NCBI RefSeq assembly: GCF_023036475.1
Contig: NZ_JAJQKI010000002.1
Span: 186,001 to 250,000 of the forward strand
DNA: 64,000 nt
Reading direction: 5' to 3'
Origin: Bacillus pinisoli
Lineage (GTDB): Bacteria > Bacillota > Bacilli > Bacillales > SA4
The position numbers and the translations under genes were made by a program. How positions within the stretch are numbered: position 1 is the stretch's first letter; every line of letters begins with the position of its first letter. Shown here in pieces: positions 47,889 through 56,738 of the stretch. The notes beneath the pieces are model-generated. The model made no database searches, was not told the origin of the DNA, and worked only from the letters and a program-made list of their open reading frames with translations.

Positions 47889-49544
47889 TTATGCTTCCAT
47901 AATGATTGGGAGTATCATTGGGCGGCGTTTGGTCTTCTCATATAAAAATTGATTTAGAGCGTCTCTTATACTAACTTTAATTGATGACCAATCCATATCT
48001 TGATCTCGGATACACTTTTCAACAATATCTTTTACTATGCCTGTCGCATCTTCTAGAAGCTTCTCTGATTCTCTTACATAGACAAAGCCCCTTGAGATAA
48101 TCTCTGGACCTGCTAAAAGATGATTACGATCTTTACTTAAGGTGACAACAACTACTAGAATTCCGTCCTGAGATAATAAACGTCGATCTCTTAAAACAAT
48201 ATTTCCTACATCCCCTACTCCCAGGCCATCAATTAAAACATTTCCCGTATTAATTTTGAAGCCATAGGAAGCCGTATTCTTACTAAATTCAATGACTTCT
48301 CCTTTGTCAACAAGGAAAATACGATCTTCTGTCATACCTAAGGATTTCGCTACCTTCGCATGAGCATTTTGCATTCGATATTCGCCATGGATAGGAATTA
48401 AATACCTTGGATTCATAAGGTTTAACATTAATTTGATATCTTCTTGATGACCATGACCTGAAACATGGAGTTTTTTGTCATACACAACTTTAACTCCTGC
48501 ACGGTATAACAAGTCAATTGATCTAGCGATACTAATTTCAGTTGCTGGTGTTGGAGCTGCTGCCACTATAACAGTGTCTCCGCTCTTTAATTGTACTTGT
48601 TTATGTGATCCTTTTGCTAATCGAGAAAGTGCACTCACTGGCTCGCCCTGATACCCTGATACAACTAGGACAACCTCATCATCTGCTAGTTTTGTGCGAT
48701 CATTCCAAGAAGCATGCATTTCTTCTGGAATTTCTAAATAACCAAGCTCTTTAGCAATCTCAACAGAGTCATGCAACTGCTTTCCAACAAAGATGATTTT
48801 TCTTTTTGATTCTCTTGCAACTTCAACAATTTGCTGAATACGTTGGATATTGGTTGCATATGTAACAATAATGATTCGATTATTCTCTTGGTAGAATGCT
48901 TCGCTCAGAAATAATCCAACCTGATGTTCAGAACCAGAATACCCCGGCTTTTCAGCATTTATACTAGCTGACAATAAGCATAAGACACCTCTTCTACCAG
49001 CCTGTGCCATCTTTTCTAGATCTGCCCCATAAAGTCCTATGGAGGTTTGATCAAACTTGTAATCTCCAGTGCAAACAATTGCTCCTTGAGCTGTATCAAA
49101 TATTATTCCAATAGAATCTGGGATATTGTGTGTAGTTCTAAAAAAAGAAACTCTTATTTCATTAAAATTTAGGGTTTGATGCTGATTCACCTCAACAAGT
49201 GAATAAGATTGATCACTTTTTAATTCTTGCTTAACTAATGCTAACGTAAACTTTGTACCGTATACGGGAACATTTAGCTTTTTTAATATGTAAGGTAAAC
49301 CACCAATTTGTTCGGCATGGCCATGTGTTAGAAAAATCCCCTTAACCTTGTCCTTATTTTCTATTAAATAAGAGATATCAGGAATTACTGCGTCAATTCC
49401 AAACATCTCATCAGCTGGCACCATTAAACCCGCTTCTATTATAAAAATTTGGTTATTTGTTTCAATTACATACATATTCTTGCCGATTTCGCCGACTCCC
49501 CCAAGGGCAAATACTTTAATTTTGTCTATATCTTTCGTAGCCAA
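47889..49544 (-). CDS. rnjB: Ribonuclease J2
   Basis: 551-residue metallo-beta-lactamase/beta-CASP protein. The catalytic metal motif, HGHEDH in RNase J1, reads HGHAEQ here (residues 74-79). The loss of Asp and His is characteristic of the weakly active J2 paralogue, which pairs with J1. A beta-CASP domain and a C-terminal domain follow. The start is TTG, 8 bp after AGGAGG. It is transcribed alone between dapA and tepA. Confidence 0.94.
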   Translation of the reverse strand: MATKDIDKIKVFALGGVGEIGKNMYVIETNNQIFIIEAGLMVPADEMFGIDAVIPDISYLIENKDKVKGIFLTHGHAEQIGGLPYILKKLNVPVYGTKFTLALVKQELKSDQSYSLVEVNQHQTLNFNEIRVSFFRTTHNIPDSIGIIFDTAQGAIVCTGDYKFDQTSIGLYGADLEKMAQAGRRGVLCLLSASINAEKPGYSGSEHQVGLFLSEAFYQENNRIIIVTYATNIQRIQQIVEVARESKRKIIFVGKQLHDSVEIAKELGYLEIPEEMHASWNDRTKLADDEVVLVVSGYQGEPVSALSRLAKGSHKQVQLKSGDTVIVAAAPTPATEISIARSIDLLYRAGVKVVYDKKLHVSGHGHQEDIKLMLNLMNPRYLIPIHGEYRMQNAHAKVAKSLGMTEDRIFLVDKGEVIEFSKNTASYGFKINTGNVLIDGLGVGDVGNIVLRDRRLLSQDGILVVVVTLSKDRNHLLAGPEIISRGFVYVRESEKLLEDATGIVKDIVEKCIRDQDMDWSSIKVSIRDALNQFLYEKTKRRPMILPIIMEA

Positions 49545-49600
49545 TGTAAAATCCTCCTGTGTCCATAAAAAAATAGCCCCGTACCTCTTGCCATATCAAC

Positions 49601-49630
49601 ATTATAACTTATGCAAGAATTGGAATACAA
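49601..49630 (-). promoter_or_regulatory. Predicted sigma-A promoter of rnjB
   Basis: TTGTAT (49630-49625), an 18-bp spacer, TATAAT (49606-49601), about 57 bp before rnjB. Confidence 0.6.
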
Positions 49631-49696
49631 GAGAATTATAGGGAGTTTTGAGTGCATTCAGACATCAACAACTCCTAGAAGTCTACTGTATATAAT

Positions 49697-49727
49697 AAAA
49701 AAAATCAGCCTCGGGGCTGATTTTTTT
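49697..49727 (-). terminator. Intrinsic terminator of asd-dapG-dapA
   Basis: 9-bp stem AAATCAGCC/GGCTGATTT (49723-49715 with 49710-49702) with T runs on both sides. It lies about 115 bp after dapA. Confidence 0.85.
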
Positions 49728-49839
49728 GTGCTCTATTCTCACACTTTGTTGCTTATCAAGATTTAACATGCAGTAACTTGTCGTTCCTTTGTGCTACCAT
49801 TTTAGAATTAAATTCAATCCATACGAATAGAGCTTTTCT

Positions 49840-50709
49840 TTATAGCGTGTTTAACGTATTCGTTAAAGTGATTCTTTCTTGATCTGTTAAAGGTACTAGT
49901 GGTAATCTAACTGAACCGACATCCAACCCTTTTAATTGTAAAGCTGTTTTTACTGGAGTTGGACTCGGAGCCTGGAATAACGCCTTCATAATTGGCAATA
50001 GCTTTTGGTGCTGTTTAGCTGCAGCTTTGTAATCACCTGATTGGAAGCTTTCAATCATCTGCTGCATTTCCGTACCTATTACATGAGAGGCAACAGATAC
50101 TATTCCTTTTCCACCGATAGATAAGACCGGAATTGTCAGCCCGTCGTCACCACTGTAAAGTACAAAGTCTTCAGGAGTTGAAGCAATGATGTCTGTCATC
50201 AAATCTAAGTCACCACTTGCTTCTTTAACAGCAACAATGTTATCAATTTCAGCCAATCTCGTGATTGTTTCTACTGACATATTGACAACAGAACGTCCTG
50301 GAATATTGTAAAGCATAACTGGTAGTGAAGTAGATTGAGCAATTGTCTTAAAATGTTGATATAATCCTTCTTGATTTGGTTTATTATAGTAAGGTGCGAC
50401 TAGCATTACAGCGTCTACGCCTGCTTCTTCTGCCTTTTTAGTTAACTCAATTGATTGACGAGTGTTATTACTTCCTGTTCCTGCGATTACTGGAACTCTT
50501 CCATTTACAACACTAACGACATGTTTAAATAGAGCCACTTTCTCCTCACTTGTTAGCGTAGGAGATTCTCCAGTTGTCCCAGCTATTACAAGGGAATCTG
50601 TACCATTGTTAATTAGATAGTTCACTAACTGAGTCGTTTTTGCAAAGTCAATATTGCCTTTACTGTCGAACGGGGTAACCATTGCTGTTGAAACTCTTCC
50701 AAAATCCAT
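49840..50709 (-). CDS. dapA: 4-hydroxy-tetrahydrodipicolinate synthase
   Basis: 289-residue TIM-barrel aldolase that condenses aspartate semialdehyde with pyruvate. It is the first step toward diaminopimelate, lysine and spore dipicolinate. The Schiff-base lysine is Lys162 (VKEASGD) and the proton-relay tyrosine is Tyr134 (MLYNIPGR). The pyruvate-binding GTTGE motif lies near residue 44. It starts after AAGGAGG and ends the asd-dapG-dapA operon. Confidence 0.98.
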   Translation of the reverse strand: MDFGRVSTAMVTPFDSKGNIDFAKTTQLVNYLINNGTDSLVIAGTTGESPTLTSEEKVALFKHVVSVVNGRVPVIAGTGSNNTRQSIELTKKAEEAGVDAVMLVAPYYNKPNQEGLYQHFKTIAQSTSLPVMLYNIPGRSVVNMSVETITRLAEIDNIVAVKEASGDLDLMTDIIASTPEDFVLYSGDDGLTIPVLSIGGKGIVSVASHVIGTEMQQMIESFQSGDYKAAAKQHQKLLPIMKALFQAPSPTPVKTALQLKGLDVGSVRLPLVPLTDQERITLTNTLNTL

Positions 50710-50729
50710 GCGATTCTTCCTCCTTAAAC

Positions 50730-51959
50730 CTAAATCTCTACTTCGCTATCAGCAAGTTGAAAAGCTTCATGTAGTGAGTTTACTGCTAATACTAAATCTT
50801 CTTCTTTTACAAGAACCCATATGGTTGTATTACTGTCCGCTGATTGCAGTATTTGTATCCCATTTTCTGATAGGGCTGTTACAATCTTAGATGTAACTCC
50901 AGGGACACCACTCATACCTGCTCCAACTGCAGAAACCTTTGCACAATTTCTAGTGACAACAGGTTCATACCCAAGTTCCTCCAGAATTCCAATCGCACGA
51001 TCTGTATTGTCGCCAGATACGGTGTAAACAACACTCGTTGGTGTTATATTAAAGAAATCTACACTTATTTCAGCACTTGCCATTGCTTTAAATACTTCTT
51101 TCTGGGTATTATAATGTCCTTCTTTTGAAATCACTCTTATTTGAGAAACATCCGAAACGTGAGCTATACCAGTAATGACTCTTTCTTTAAAGTCTGTTCC
51201 TTTTTTTGCATTACCTAGAGTTGTCACAAGTGTTCCTGTCGTATTTGTATAAGTGGAACGTACTCTTATTGGTATCTTCCCATGCATGGCAATTTCCACA
51301 GCTCTAGGATGGATAACCTTTGCCCCCTGATATGCCATATTACAAATTTCAGTATACGTAACTATATCAAGTGGTCTAGCATTCTCTACGATTCTTGGAT
51401 CCGCCGTCATGACACCTTCCACATCTGTAAAAATGTCAATCCACTCTGCGTTCAAGGCTACTCCTAGTGCAGAAGCAGATGTATCGCTTCCACCCCTTCC
51501 TAGAGTAGTTACATCCCCATTTTTGGAGATCCCTTGAAAACCAGCGACTACAACTACGTCATACTCTTTTAGCATTTCAAGCAGGTCATTACATTGCATA
51601 TCAATAATCTTTGCATTTTGATGGTCATTATTTGTGCGAAACCCGGCTTTTGCTCCTGTAATGGCAGCCGCATTAACACCTCTATTTCGTAACATGTTCG
51701 AGAAAACAATAGAAGAGATTGTCTCACCACATGACAATAATAAATCGTACTCTCGTTTACTGATGTTTCCTTTTGTCCCATTTACTAAGTCAAGTAATGT
51801 ATCTGTTGCATAGGGATCACCATTTCTCCCCATCGCAGATACAACTGCTACTACTTTATAGTCTGAAGATAATGCCTCTTGAACATGCCTAATTGCATGT
51901 TCTCTACTTTCTTCTGTTTTTACAGAAGTTCCACCGAATTTCTGTACAATTATTTTCAT
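50730..51959 (-). CDS. dapG: Aspartate kinase I (diaminopimelate-sensitive type)
   Basis: 409-residue kinase that phosphorylates aspartate. The KFGGTSV motif lies at residues 6-12. The catalytic segment GRGGSDTSASALG is near 155. Two ACT domains follow (from about residue 270), the second with the GMSGVPGV loop. Position between asd and dapA identifies it as the dapG isozyme, which in B. subtilis is inhibited by meso-diaminopimelate. The spacing to dapA is 20 bp. Confidence 0.96.
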   Translation of the reverse strand: MKIIVQKFGGTSVKTEESREHAIRHVQEALSSDYKVVAVVSAMGRNGDPYATDTLLDLVNGTKGNISKREYDLLLSCGETISSIVFSNMLRNRGVNAAAITGAKAGFRTNNDHQNAKIIDMQCNDLLEMLKEYDVVVVAGFQGISKNGDVTTLGRGGSDTSASALGVALNAEWIDIFTDVEGVMTADPRIVENARPLDIVTYTEICNMAYQGAKVIHPRAVEIAMHGKIPIRVRSTYTNTTGTLVTTLGNAKKGTDFKERVITGIAHVSDVSQIRVISKEGHYNTQKEVFKAMASAEISVDFFNITPTSVVYTVSGDNTDRAIGILEELGYEPVVTRNCAKVSAVGAGMSGVPGVTSKIVTALSENGIQILQSADSNTTIWVLVKEEDLVLAVNSLHEAFQLADSEVEI

Positions 51960-51988
51960 GTTGCCACCCCATTTATCATGTTAGAGGC

Positions 51989-52013
51989 AAAAAGGGAGCA
52001 AATCCCCCTTTTT
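51989..52013 (-). terminator. Terminator-like hairpin between asd and dapG
   Basis: AAAAAGGG/CCCTTTTT stem (52013-52006 with 51996-51989) followed by GCC rather than a T tract. It is possibly a partial terminator or stability element tuning dapG relative to asd. Confidence 0.5.
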
Positions 52014-52017
52014 TGAC

Positions 52018-53061
52018 TTATTTAACTATTTCTAATTTAATTAGACTCTCTGCAATCTGAACTGAATTCCATGCAGCACCTTTTAATAAATTATCAGATA
52101 CAATCCACATATGGAATCCTTTATCATCTGATAAGTCCTTACGTATTCTACCTACAAACACGTCATTTTGTCCTACACAGTGTGCTGGCATTGGATAAAC
52201 CTGTTCGTTAGGATTATCTTGTAAAGTCACTCCAGGTGCGTTAGCAAGTAGTGACTGAATATCGCTCGCTGTTACGCCTTCTTTTTCCACTTCGATAAAT
52301 ACACTCTCTGAATGTCCAGTGGCAACAGGTAGTCTAACACATGTTGCAGCGACCTGAAGCTCATCCATACTCATAATCTTTTTTGTTTCATTAATCATCT
52401 TCATCTCTTCAAAAGTAAAACCATTATCTTGGAACTTATCTATTTGTGGAATTGCATTAAACGCAATTTGGTATTTCTTTTCATCTGAACCTACGGGTAA
52501 AATTTGAGGAGTAAATTCTTCTCCTGCCAAGATTGACTTTGTTTGATTCATCATCTCTTCAACAGCTGCTGCGCCAGCTCCAGAAACAGCCTGATAAGTT
52601 GATACTATAACTTTCTTTAATCCATACGCCTGACGGATTGGCTCTAGAGCAACAACCATTTGAATGGTTGAACAGTTGGGATTAGCAATAATTCCATTAT
52701 GATCAAATAATGCCTTTTCATTTACTTCTGGAACTACTAGAGGCGTATTTTCCTCCATACGGAATGCACTCGTATTATCAACTACAATAGCACCTCTTTT
52801 TACTGCTTCAGGAGCCAATAATTTTGAAACAGAGCCTCCTGCACTAAATAATGCTATTTGAACACCTTCAAAGCTTTCCGGTGTAGCTTCTTGAACTGTA
52901 ATTTCTTCTCCCTTAAACACTACCTTTTTTCCAGCTGATCTTTTAGAAGATAATAATGTCAGCTTTGAAATAGGAAAGTCTCGATCTTCTAATGTTTTGA
53001 GCATTTGTACACCTACAGCGCCAGTTGCTCCGACAACAGCTACATGAAAACCTTTAACCAT
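52018..53061 (-). CDS. asd: Aspartate-semialdehyde dehydrogenase
   Basis: 347-residue NADP-dependent enzyme that reduces aspartyl phosphate. Its nucleotide motif is GATGAVG (residues 11-17). The catalytic Cys130 lies in NPNCST and the substrate His/Arg in RLPVATGHSES. The start at 53061 follows AAGGGG and matches the family length. The 15-residue extension is discarded. It is in the same orientation after spoVFB, as in B. subtilis. Confidence 0.97.
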   Translation of the reverse strand: MVKGFHVAVVGATGAVGVQMLKTLEDRDFPISKLTLLSSKRSAGKKVVFKGEEITVQEATPESFEGVQIALFSAGGSVSKLLAPEAVKRGAIVVDNTSAFRMEENTPLVVPEVNEKALFDHNGIIANPNCSTIQMVVALEPIRQAYGLKKVIVSTYQAVSGAGAAAVEEMMNQTKSILAGEEFTPQILPVGSDEKKYQIAFNAIPQIDKFQDNGFTFEEMKMINETKKIMSMDELQVAATCVRLPVATGHSESVFIEVEKEGVTASDIQSLLANAPGVTLQDNPNEQVYPMPAHCVGQNDVFVGRIRKDLSDDKGFHMWIVSDNLLKGAAWNSVQIAESLIKLEIVK

Positions 53062-53112
53062 ATTTATATAATCCCCTTCCACTATTAACAAAAGATATAA
53101 TGACAAGCAAAG

Positions 53113-53139
53113 GAAGGAGAAAATGTTATCTTCTCCTTC
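53113..53139 (-). terminator. Hairpin terminator after spoVFB
   Basis: Perfect 9-bp stem (53139-53131 with 53121-53113) followed by a short CTTTG. It separates spoVFAB from asd, probably incompletely. Confidence 0.6.
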
Positions 53140-53190
53140 AATTAATACCTTTTATTGTATCATAACTACATACAATAGAAGAATATATTT

Positions 53191-53793
53191 CTACTTCTCG
53201 TCTAAAAATCTCTCGATGACAACAGGTTGTAGCTGCTTGCCTTCAATAGCTGCAACCACGGTATCTACTAAAGATCCCATTCTCGCTACCATGGAGTTTG
53301 GCTTCTTTACTGGGTCATCTTGACCAAAAGGGATGAAATAAATATTTTTTGTTGCCATAAGTCTCATAAGGTTTACACCATTTAAGCCTAATGCATCGTT
53401 TGTGGAAATACCAAGAACAACTGGTTTTTGGTTCCTTAGTGTAGCTTTCGCCGCCATTAATACAGGTGAGTCTGTCATGGCATTAGCAAATTTACTCATT
53501 GAATTTCCTGTTAGAGGAGACACGACCATGCAATCTAAAGGGATTTTCGGACCAAGTGGTTCTGCTTTCACTATTGAATCTATGAGTTGATTACCTGTAA
53601 TCTCTTCTAGCTTCTTTACCCATTCGTCTCCGTCACCAAATCTAGTATTCGTTAATCTAACTGTATTCGTGGCAACAGGAATTACTTCTGCACCAGCTTC
53701 CATTAGTTTCTCAATTTGTGGAACGACCGCATCATACGTACAATGAGAACCAGTTAAGCCAAAGCCAATTCTTTTACCTTTTAAAGATGTCAT
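53191..53793 (-). CDS. spoVFB: Dipicolinate synthase subunit B
   Basis: 200-residue flavoprotein-like subunit (HFCD family), with the nucleotide-binding start KGKRIGFGLTGS and the PLTGNSMSKFANAMTD motif. With SpoVFA it forms dipicolinate synthase, which makes the spore-core dipicolinic acid in the mother cell. Its ATG overlaps the spoVFA stop by one base, so expression is coupled. Confidence 0.97.
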   Translation of the reverse strand: MTSLKGKRIGFGLTGSHCTYDAVVPQIEKLMEAGAEVIPVATNTVRLTNTRFGDGDEWVKKLEEITGNQLIDSIVKAEPLGPKIPLDCMVVSPLTGNSMSKFANAMTDSPVLMAAKATLRNQKPVVLGISTNDALGLNGVNLMRLMATKNIYFIPFGQDDPVKKPNSMVARMGSLVDTVVAAIEGKQLQPVVIERFLDEK

Positions 53794-54692
53794 TATCCAT
53801 TCCCCTTTCTGTCTAATACATCTTCCTTTAATAATTGTGATAATACATTAGCCACGATTTGACCTGCCGTTTTAGGTGCAACAATACCAGGTAATCCTGG
53901 TGCTAATAAAGCTTTTATTCCTCTTTTTTCTGCATAACGGAAATCAGTACCACCTGGCTTTGATGCTAAATCTATGATTAACGTGTGAGCTGGCATTTTA
54001 GAAATGACACTAGCAGTTACTATTTGATGGGGGACTGTATTGATACAAACATCAATATCTTGTACCTCGCTCTCAAGATCAGATAGTTGAAATGGCTGCA
54101 TACCCATTTCAAAAATTCTTGCTAGATGCTCACTTTTTCTTGCACCCACCTTAACATTTGCTCCTAATGCAGAAAATGTTCTGGCAACACTCAACCCTAC
54201 ACGACCCATTCCTAAAATGATGACATTTGAATTATGAATAGTTATCTCTGTATGCTGAATGACCATCATGATGGTTCCTTCAACGGTAGGAATCGAGTTG
54301 TAGATAGCTACGTCATCTCGTTCAAATAACCTGACTAATTTTCTATTTGTTGTATCTACTAACTGATCAAGATAACTGTTACTTATGCCGGAATAAATGG
54401 TACAATGCTCAGGCGTTTTTGACATTAGCTCCGCAGTTAACACTACTTTTTCATTTGAAAAAATGGTATCTACTTCACCTTCACTATTCGTTCCAGCTAC
54501 TGGCAGAACTATTGCATCAATTTCTGTGAAGTCTACTTCATCCATTTGTTCCTTTGAAGCACCAGTGAAGCCATGATCAAGCTGATCAAAGCCTATTAAT
54601 GACAGCTTCGCATCTAAATCTGTCAGCTTTCGAATGACTTCTAGCTGTCTTGCATCTCCTCCAATTATTGCTATATGCAATCCAGTTAACAT
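53793..54692 (-). CDS. spoVFA: Dipicolinate synthase subunit A
   Basis: 299-residue Rossmann-fold oxidoreductase. The N-terminal domain begins LHIAIIGGDARQLEVIR and a second nucleotide motif GMGRVGLSVART lies near residue 153. It converts dihydroxytetrahydrodipicolinate to dipicolinate with SpoVFB. The chosen ATG aligns with the B. subtilis start MLTGL. An ATG three codons earlier is closer to the AAGGTG ribosome binding site. A sigma-K-type promoter lies upstream. Confidence 0.96.
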   Translation of the reverse strand: MLTGLHIAIIGGDARQLEVIRKLTDLDAKLSLIGFDQLDHGFTGASKEQMDEVDFTEIDAIVLPVAGTNSEGEVDTIFSNEKVVLTAELMSKTPEHCTIYSGISNSYLDQLVDTTNRKLVRLFERDDVAIYNSIPTVEGTIMMVIQHTEITIHNSNVIILGMGRVGLSVARTFSALGANVKVGARKSEHLARIFEMGMQPFQLSDLESEVQDIDVCINTVPHQIVTASVISKMPAHTLIIDLASKPGGTDFRYAEKRGIKALLAPGLPGIVAPKTAGQIVANVLSQLLKEDVLDRKGNG

Positions 54693-54774
54693 GGTTTTCA
54701 TTCACCTTCTTTTTGTAATCTGGCAAGGCAATGTTATAAAACTAGTGCCCAACGATTCTGTTACTTTACTTCAA

Positions 54775-54803
54775 CATCTTATGTAAGAAGGGTTTATTAG
54801 GTG
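54775..54803 (-). promoter_or_regulatory. Candidate sigma-K promoter of spoVFAB
   Basis: CACC (54803-54800), a 16-bp spacer, CATAAGATG (54783-54775). These match the sigma-K elements AC and CATANNNTA except in the last base. spoVF is a sigma-K operon in B. subtilis. Confidence 0.5.
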
Positions 54804-54879
54804 AATGAATTATGTTTCTGTAAAGTAGCTGTTTTTTGCTATCATTTATATCCAGTCAGCTTTTTTAACCTTACCAAAA

Positions 54880-54918
54880 GAAAAAAGTGCCTTAAGCAAT
54901 AGCTACTTAAGACACTTT
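54880..54918 (-). terminator. Intrinsic terminator of ymxH
   Basis: 13-bp stem with one mismatch (54918-54906 with 54896-54884) followed by TTTCTTTT. Confidence 0.88.
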
Positions 54919-54922
54919 GGGG

Positions 54923-55183
54923 CTATTTTCTATTCATATAAGGTGGTTCTTCATGAATGTCTATGATGATCATGTCTGCTCCAATTTTCTTAATATGATG
55001 CCACGGAACTTTAATTTCGGCCCCCTGCCTTTTAAAACCAAACCATTTCATTGTTGGAATAATAAAGGCTTTAATATGACCTGTTGTTTCATCGATCTCT
55101 AAATCTGTTTGGCCGAGAACCCCCAGTCGCTCCGCCCGTTTTAAATCCACGATTTCTTTTCCGCTTAGCTCACTTAGCCTCAC
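54923..55183 (-). CDS. ymxH: PRC-barrel protein YmxH (YlmC/YmxH family)
   Basis: 86-residue single PRC-barrel protein, related to sporulation-associated YlmC/YmxH. The conserved core is RLSELSGKEIVDLKRAERLG and WFGFKRQGAEIKVPW. The GTG at 55183 is chosen because it gives the B. subtilis start and normal spacing. The GTG three codons earlier lies directly on the ribosome binding site. It lies between ymxG and spoVFA. Its function is unknown. Confidence 0.88.
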   Translation of the reverse strand: MRLSELSGKEIVDLKRAERLGVLGQTDLEIDETTGHIKAFIIPTMKWFGFKRQGAEIKVPWHHIKKIGADMIIIDIHEEPPYMNRK

Positions 55184-55239
55184 TCTGCTCACATCCTTTA
55201 CATTGGACTATCCTTTTTACATATTTATCATAAATTCAT

Positions 55240-55276
55240 AAAAAAAATGCCTATAAGTCAAAACTTACAGACATTT
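55240..55276 (-). terminator. Intrinsic terminator of ymxG
   Basis: 14-bp stem with two mismatches (55276-55263 with 55258-55245) followed by TTTTT. Confidence 0.88.
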
Positions 55277-55283
55277 GTTGTAT

Positions 55284-56522
55284 TTATTGAAGCATATCAG
55301 GCAGTTTTCCATCAGGACTTACTAATGACACACATGGTTCTGAGCTAAAGATTGTTCTAGCAAGTTGATTAACTGAATCCTCTGAAACGCCATTGACCAA
55401 TTGTAGAATTTCATCTAAGCTTCTGTGTCTTCTTAATAGGAGTTCATTCTTCCCATTACGACTCATACGACTATTCGTACTTTCTAAACTAAGCATTAGA
55501 CTACCCTTCATTTGCTCTTTACTATTAGCCAACTCTTTAGATGTAATTCCTTTATCCATTAACGTAGTAAGTGTTTGTTGAATTGTTTCATATAAGAGGT
55601 TTAACTGTTGGCTCCCAGTTCCTCCATAAATCGTTAACATCCCATTGTCTTTAAAGGAGGAATGGTAGGAGTAAACTGAATAGGCCAGACCTCTTTGTTC
55701 CCGAACTTCTTGAAAAAGTCTACTACTCATACTTCCTCCAAGTATATTATTCAGGACAATTAGACTGTAAATTTTTTCGTGACCGACTGGTAAGCCATTA
55801 TATCCTAGACATAAATGAGCTTGTTCCGTTTCCTTCTTTCTAGCGAGCCTTTCCGCATGAAAACTAGGTACAGTTGTTTCTTCTTGACTTTTTCCTGTTT
55901 CATAGCTGCCAAAGTACTGTTCTACTACCTTAATAAAACGTTCATCTATATTACCAGCAATTGAAACAACCACATTTTCGGGTGTATAGGTTTCTTTCAT
56001 GTAATTACGTAAAGTATCACCATTAAAAGTAGAAAGAGTCTCTTCTGTCCCAAGGATTGGATATCCTAATGCATGCTCTTTGTATGCAGCTCGACTAAGT
56101 AAGTCATGAACGATATCATCTGGAGTATCCTCGTACATTTTTATTTCTTCATATACCACATTTTTTTCTTTCTTTAACTCTTCTTCATCAAAGGTTGAAT
56201 TAAAAAACATGTCTGCAAGCACTTCTAATGCATAGTTGGCATGCTCATCTAGCACCTTAGCATAGTAACAGGTATACTCTTTTGATGTAAAAGCATTTAC
56301 TTGACCGCCAATGCTATCGAATGATTCTGCAATTTCACGCGCCGATCGTGTGTTAGTACCTTTAAAAAACATATGTTCTAAAAAGTGGGAGACTCCATTA
56401 TTTTCTGGTATTTCATTTCTAGAACCGGTGCCAATCCAGACACCAATTGCTACAGATCTAACAGTAGGAATATTTTCAAGTACGATACGAACTCCGTTAT
56501 TACATGTATATTTCTTTATCAA
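55284..56522 (-). CDS. ymxG: M16-family zinc protease (MlpA/YmxG)
   Basis: 412-residue processing-peptidase-like protein with the inverted zinc motif HFLEH at residues 46-50 and the distal glutamate in VVYEEIKMYED. The partner domain ends in the REQRGLAYSVYSY segment. It is similar to B. subtilis MlpA, implicated in regulating extracellular protease levels. The start is TTG, 8 bp after AGGAGG. It is a third M16 peptidase in the window besides YmfF and YmfH. Confidence 0.94.
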   Translation of the reverse strand: MIKKYTCNNGVRIVLENIPTVRSVAIGVWIGTGSRNEIPENNGVSHFLEHMFFKGTNTRSAREIAESFDSIGGQVNAFTSKEYTCYYAKVLDEHANYALEVLADMFFNSTFDEEELKKEKNVVYEEIKMYEDTPDDIVHDLLSRAAYKEHALGYPILGTEETLSTFNGDTLRNYMKETYTPENVVVSIAGNIDERFIKVVEQYFGSYETGKSQEETTVPSFHAERLARKKETEQAHLCLGYNGLPVGHEKIYSLIVLNNILGGSMSSRLFQEVREQRGLAYSVYSYHSSFKDNGMLTIYGGTGSQQLNLLYETIQQTLTTLMDKGITSKELANSKEQMKGSLMLSLESTNSRMSRNGKNELLLRRHRSLDEILQLVNGVSEDSVNQLARTIFSSEPCVSLVSPDGKLPDMLQ

Positions 56523-56568
56523 AATCTTTCCTCCTAGGGTAGGATTTCTCCTAAATGTCCATTGTTTA

Positions 56569-56733
56569 GGCTCTTTTCTAAAACTTTGTTGCTTTCTAGC
56601 CTATTTCATCTGAAGTTAAACTCAATTTTATCAATAAATTTCCGTATTTATGATTAGAAAAGAGCTACTGTCTAGATGAAAAGCAAATAACATTAAACTA
56701 GTATTGAAAGCAACAATCTATACGAAAAGAGCC
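56569..56733. repeat. MITE-like element with 28-bp imperfect terminal inverted repeats
   Basis: 165 bp. The left end GGCTCTTTTC, seven variable bases, then TTGTTGCTTTC mirrors the right end (56706-56733). Matches are 10 of 10 outer and 11 of 11 inner bases. There is no coding potential. It lies between ymxG and ylxY and is the best-preserved copy of this family here. Confidence 0.75.
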
Positions 56734-56738
56734 ATTGT

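Noticed and set aside
51569-51781. Minus-strand 70-codon open frame inside dapG
   Set aside because: It is in a different frame within a well-supported gene and has no start signal.
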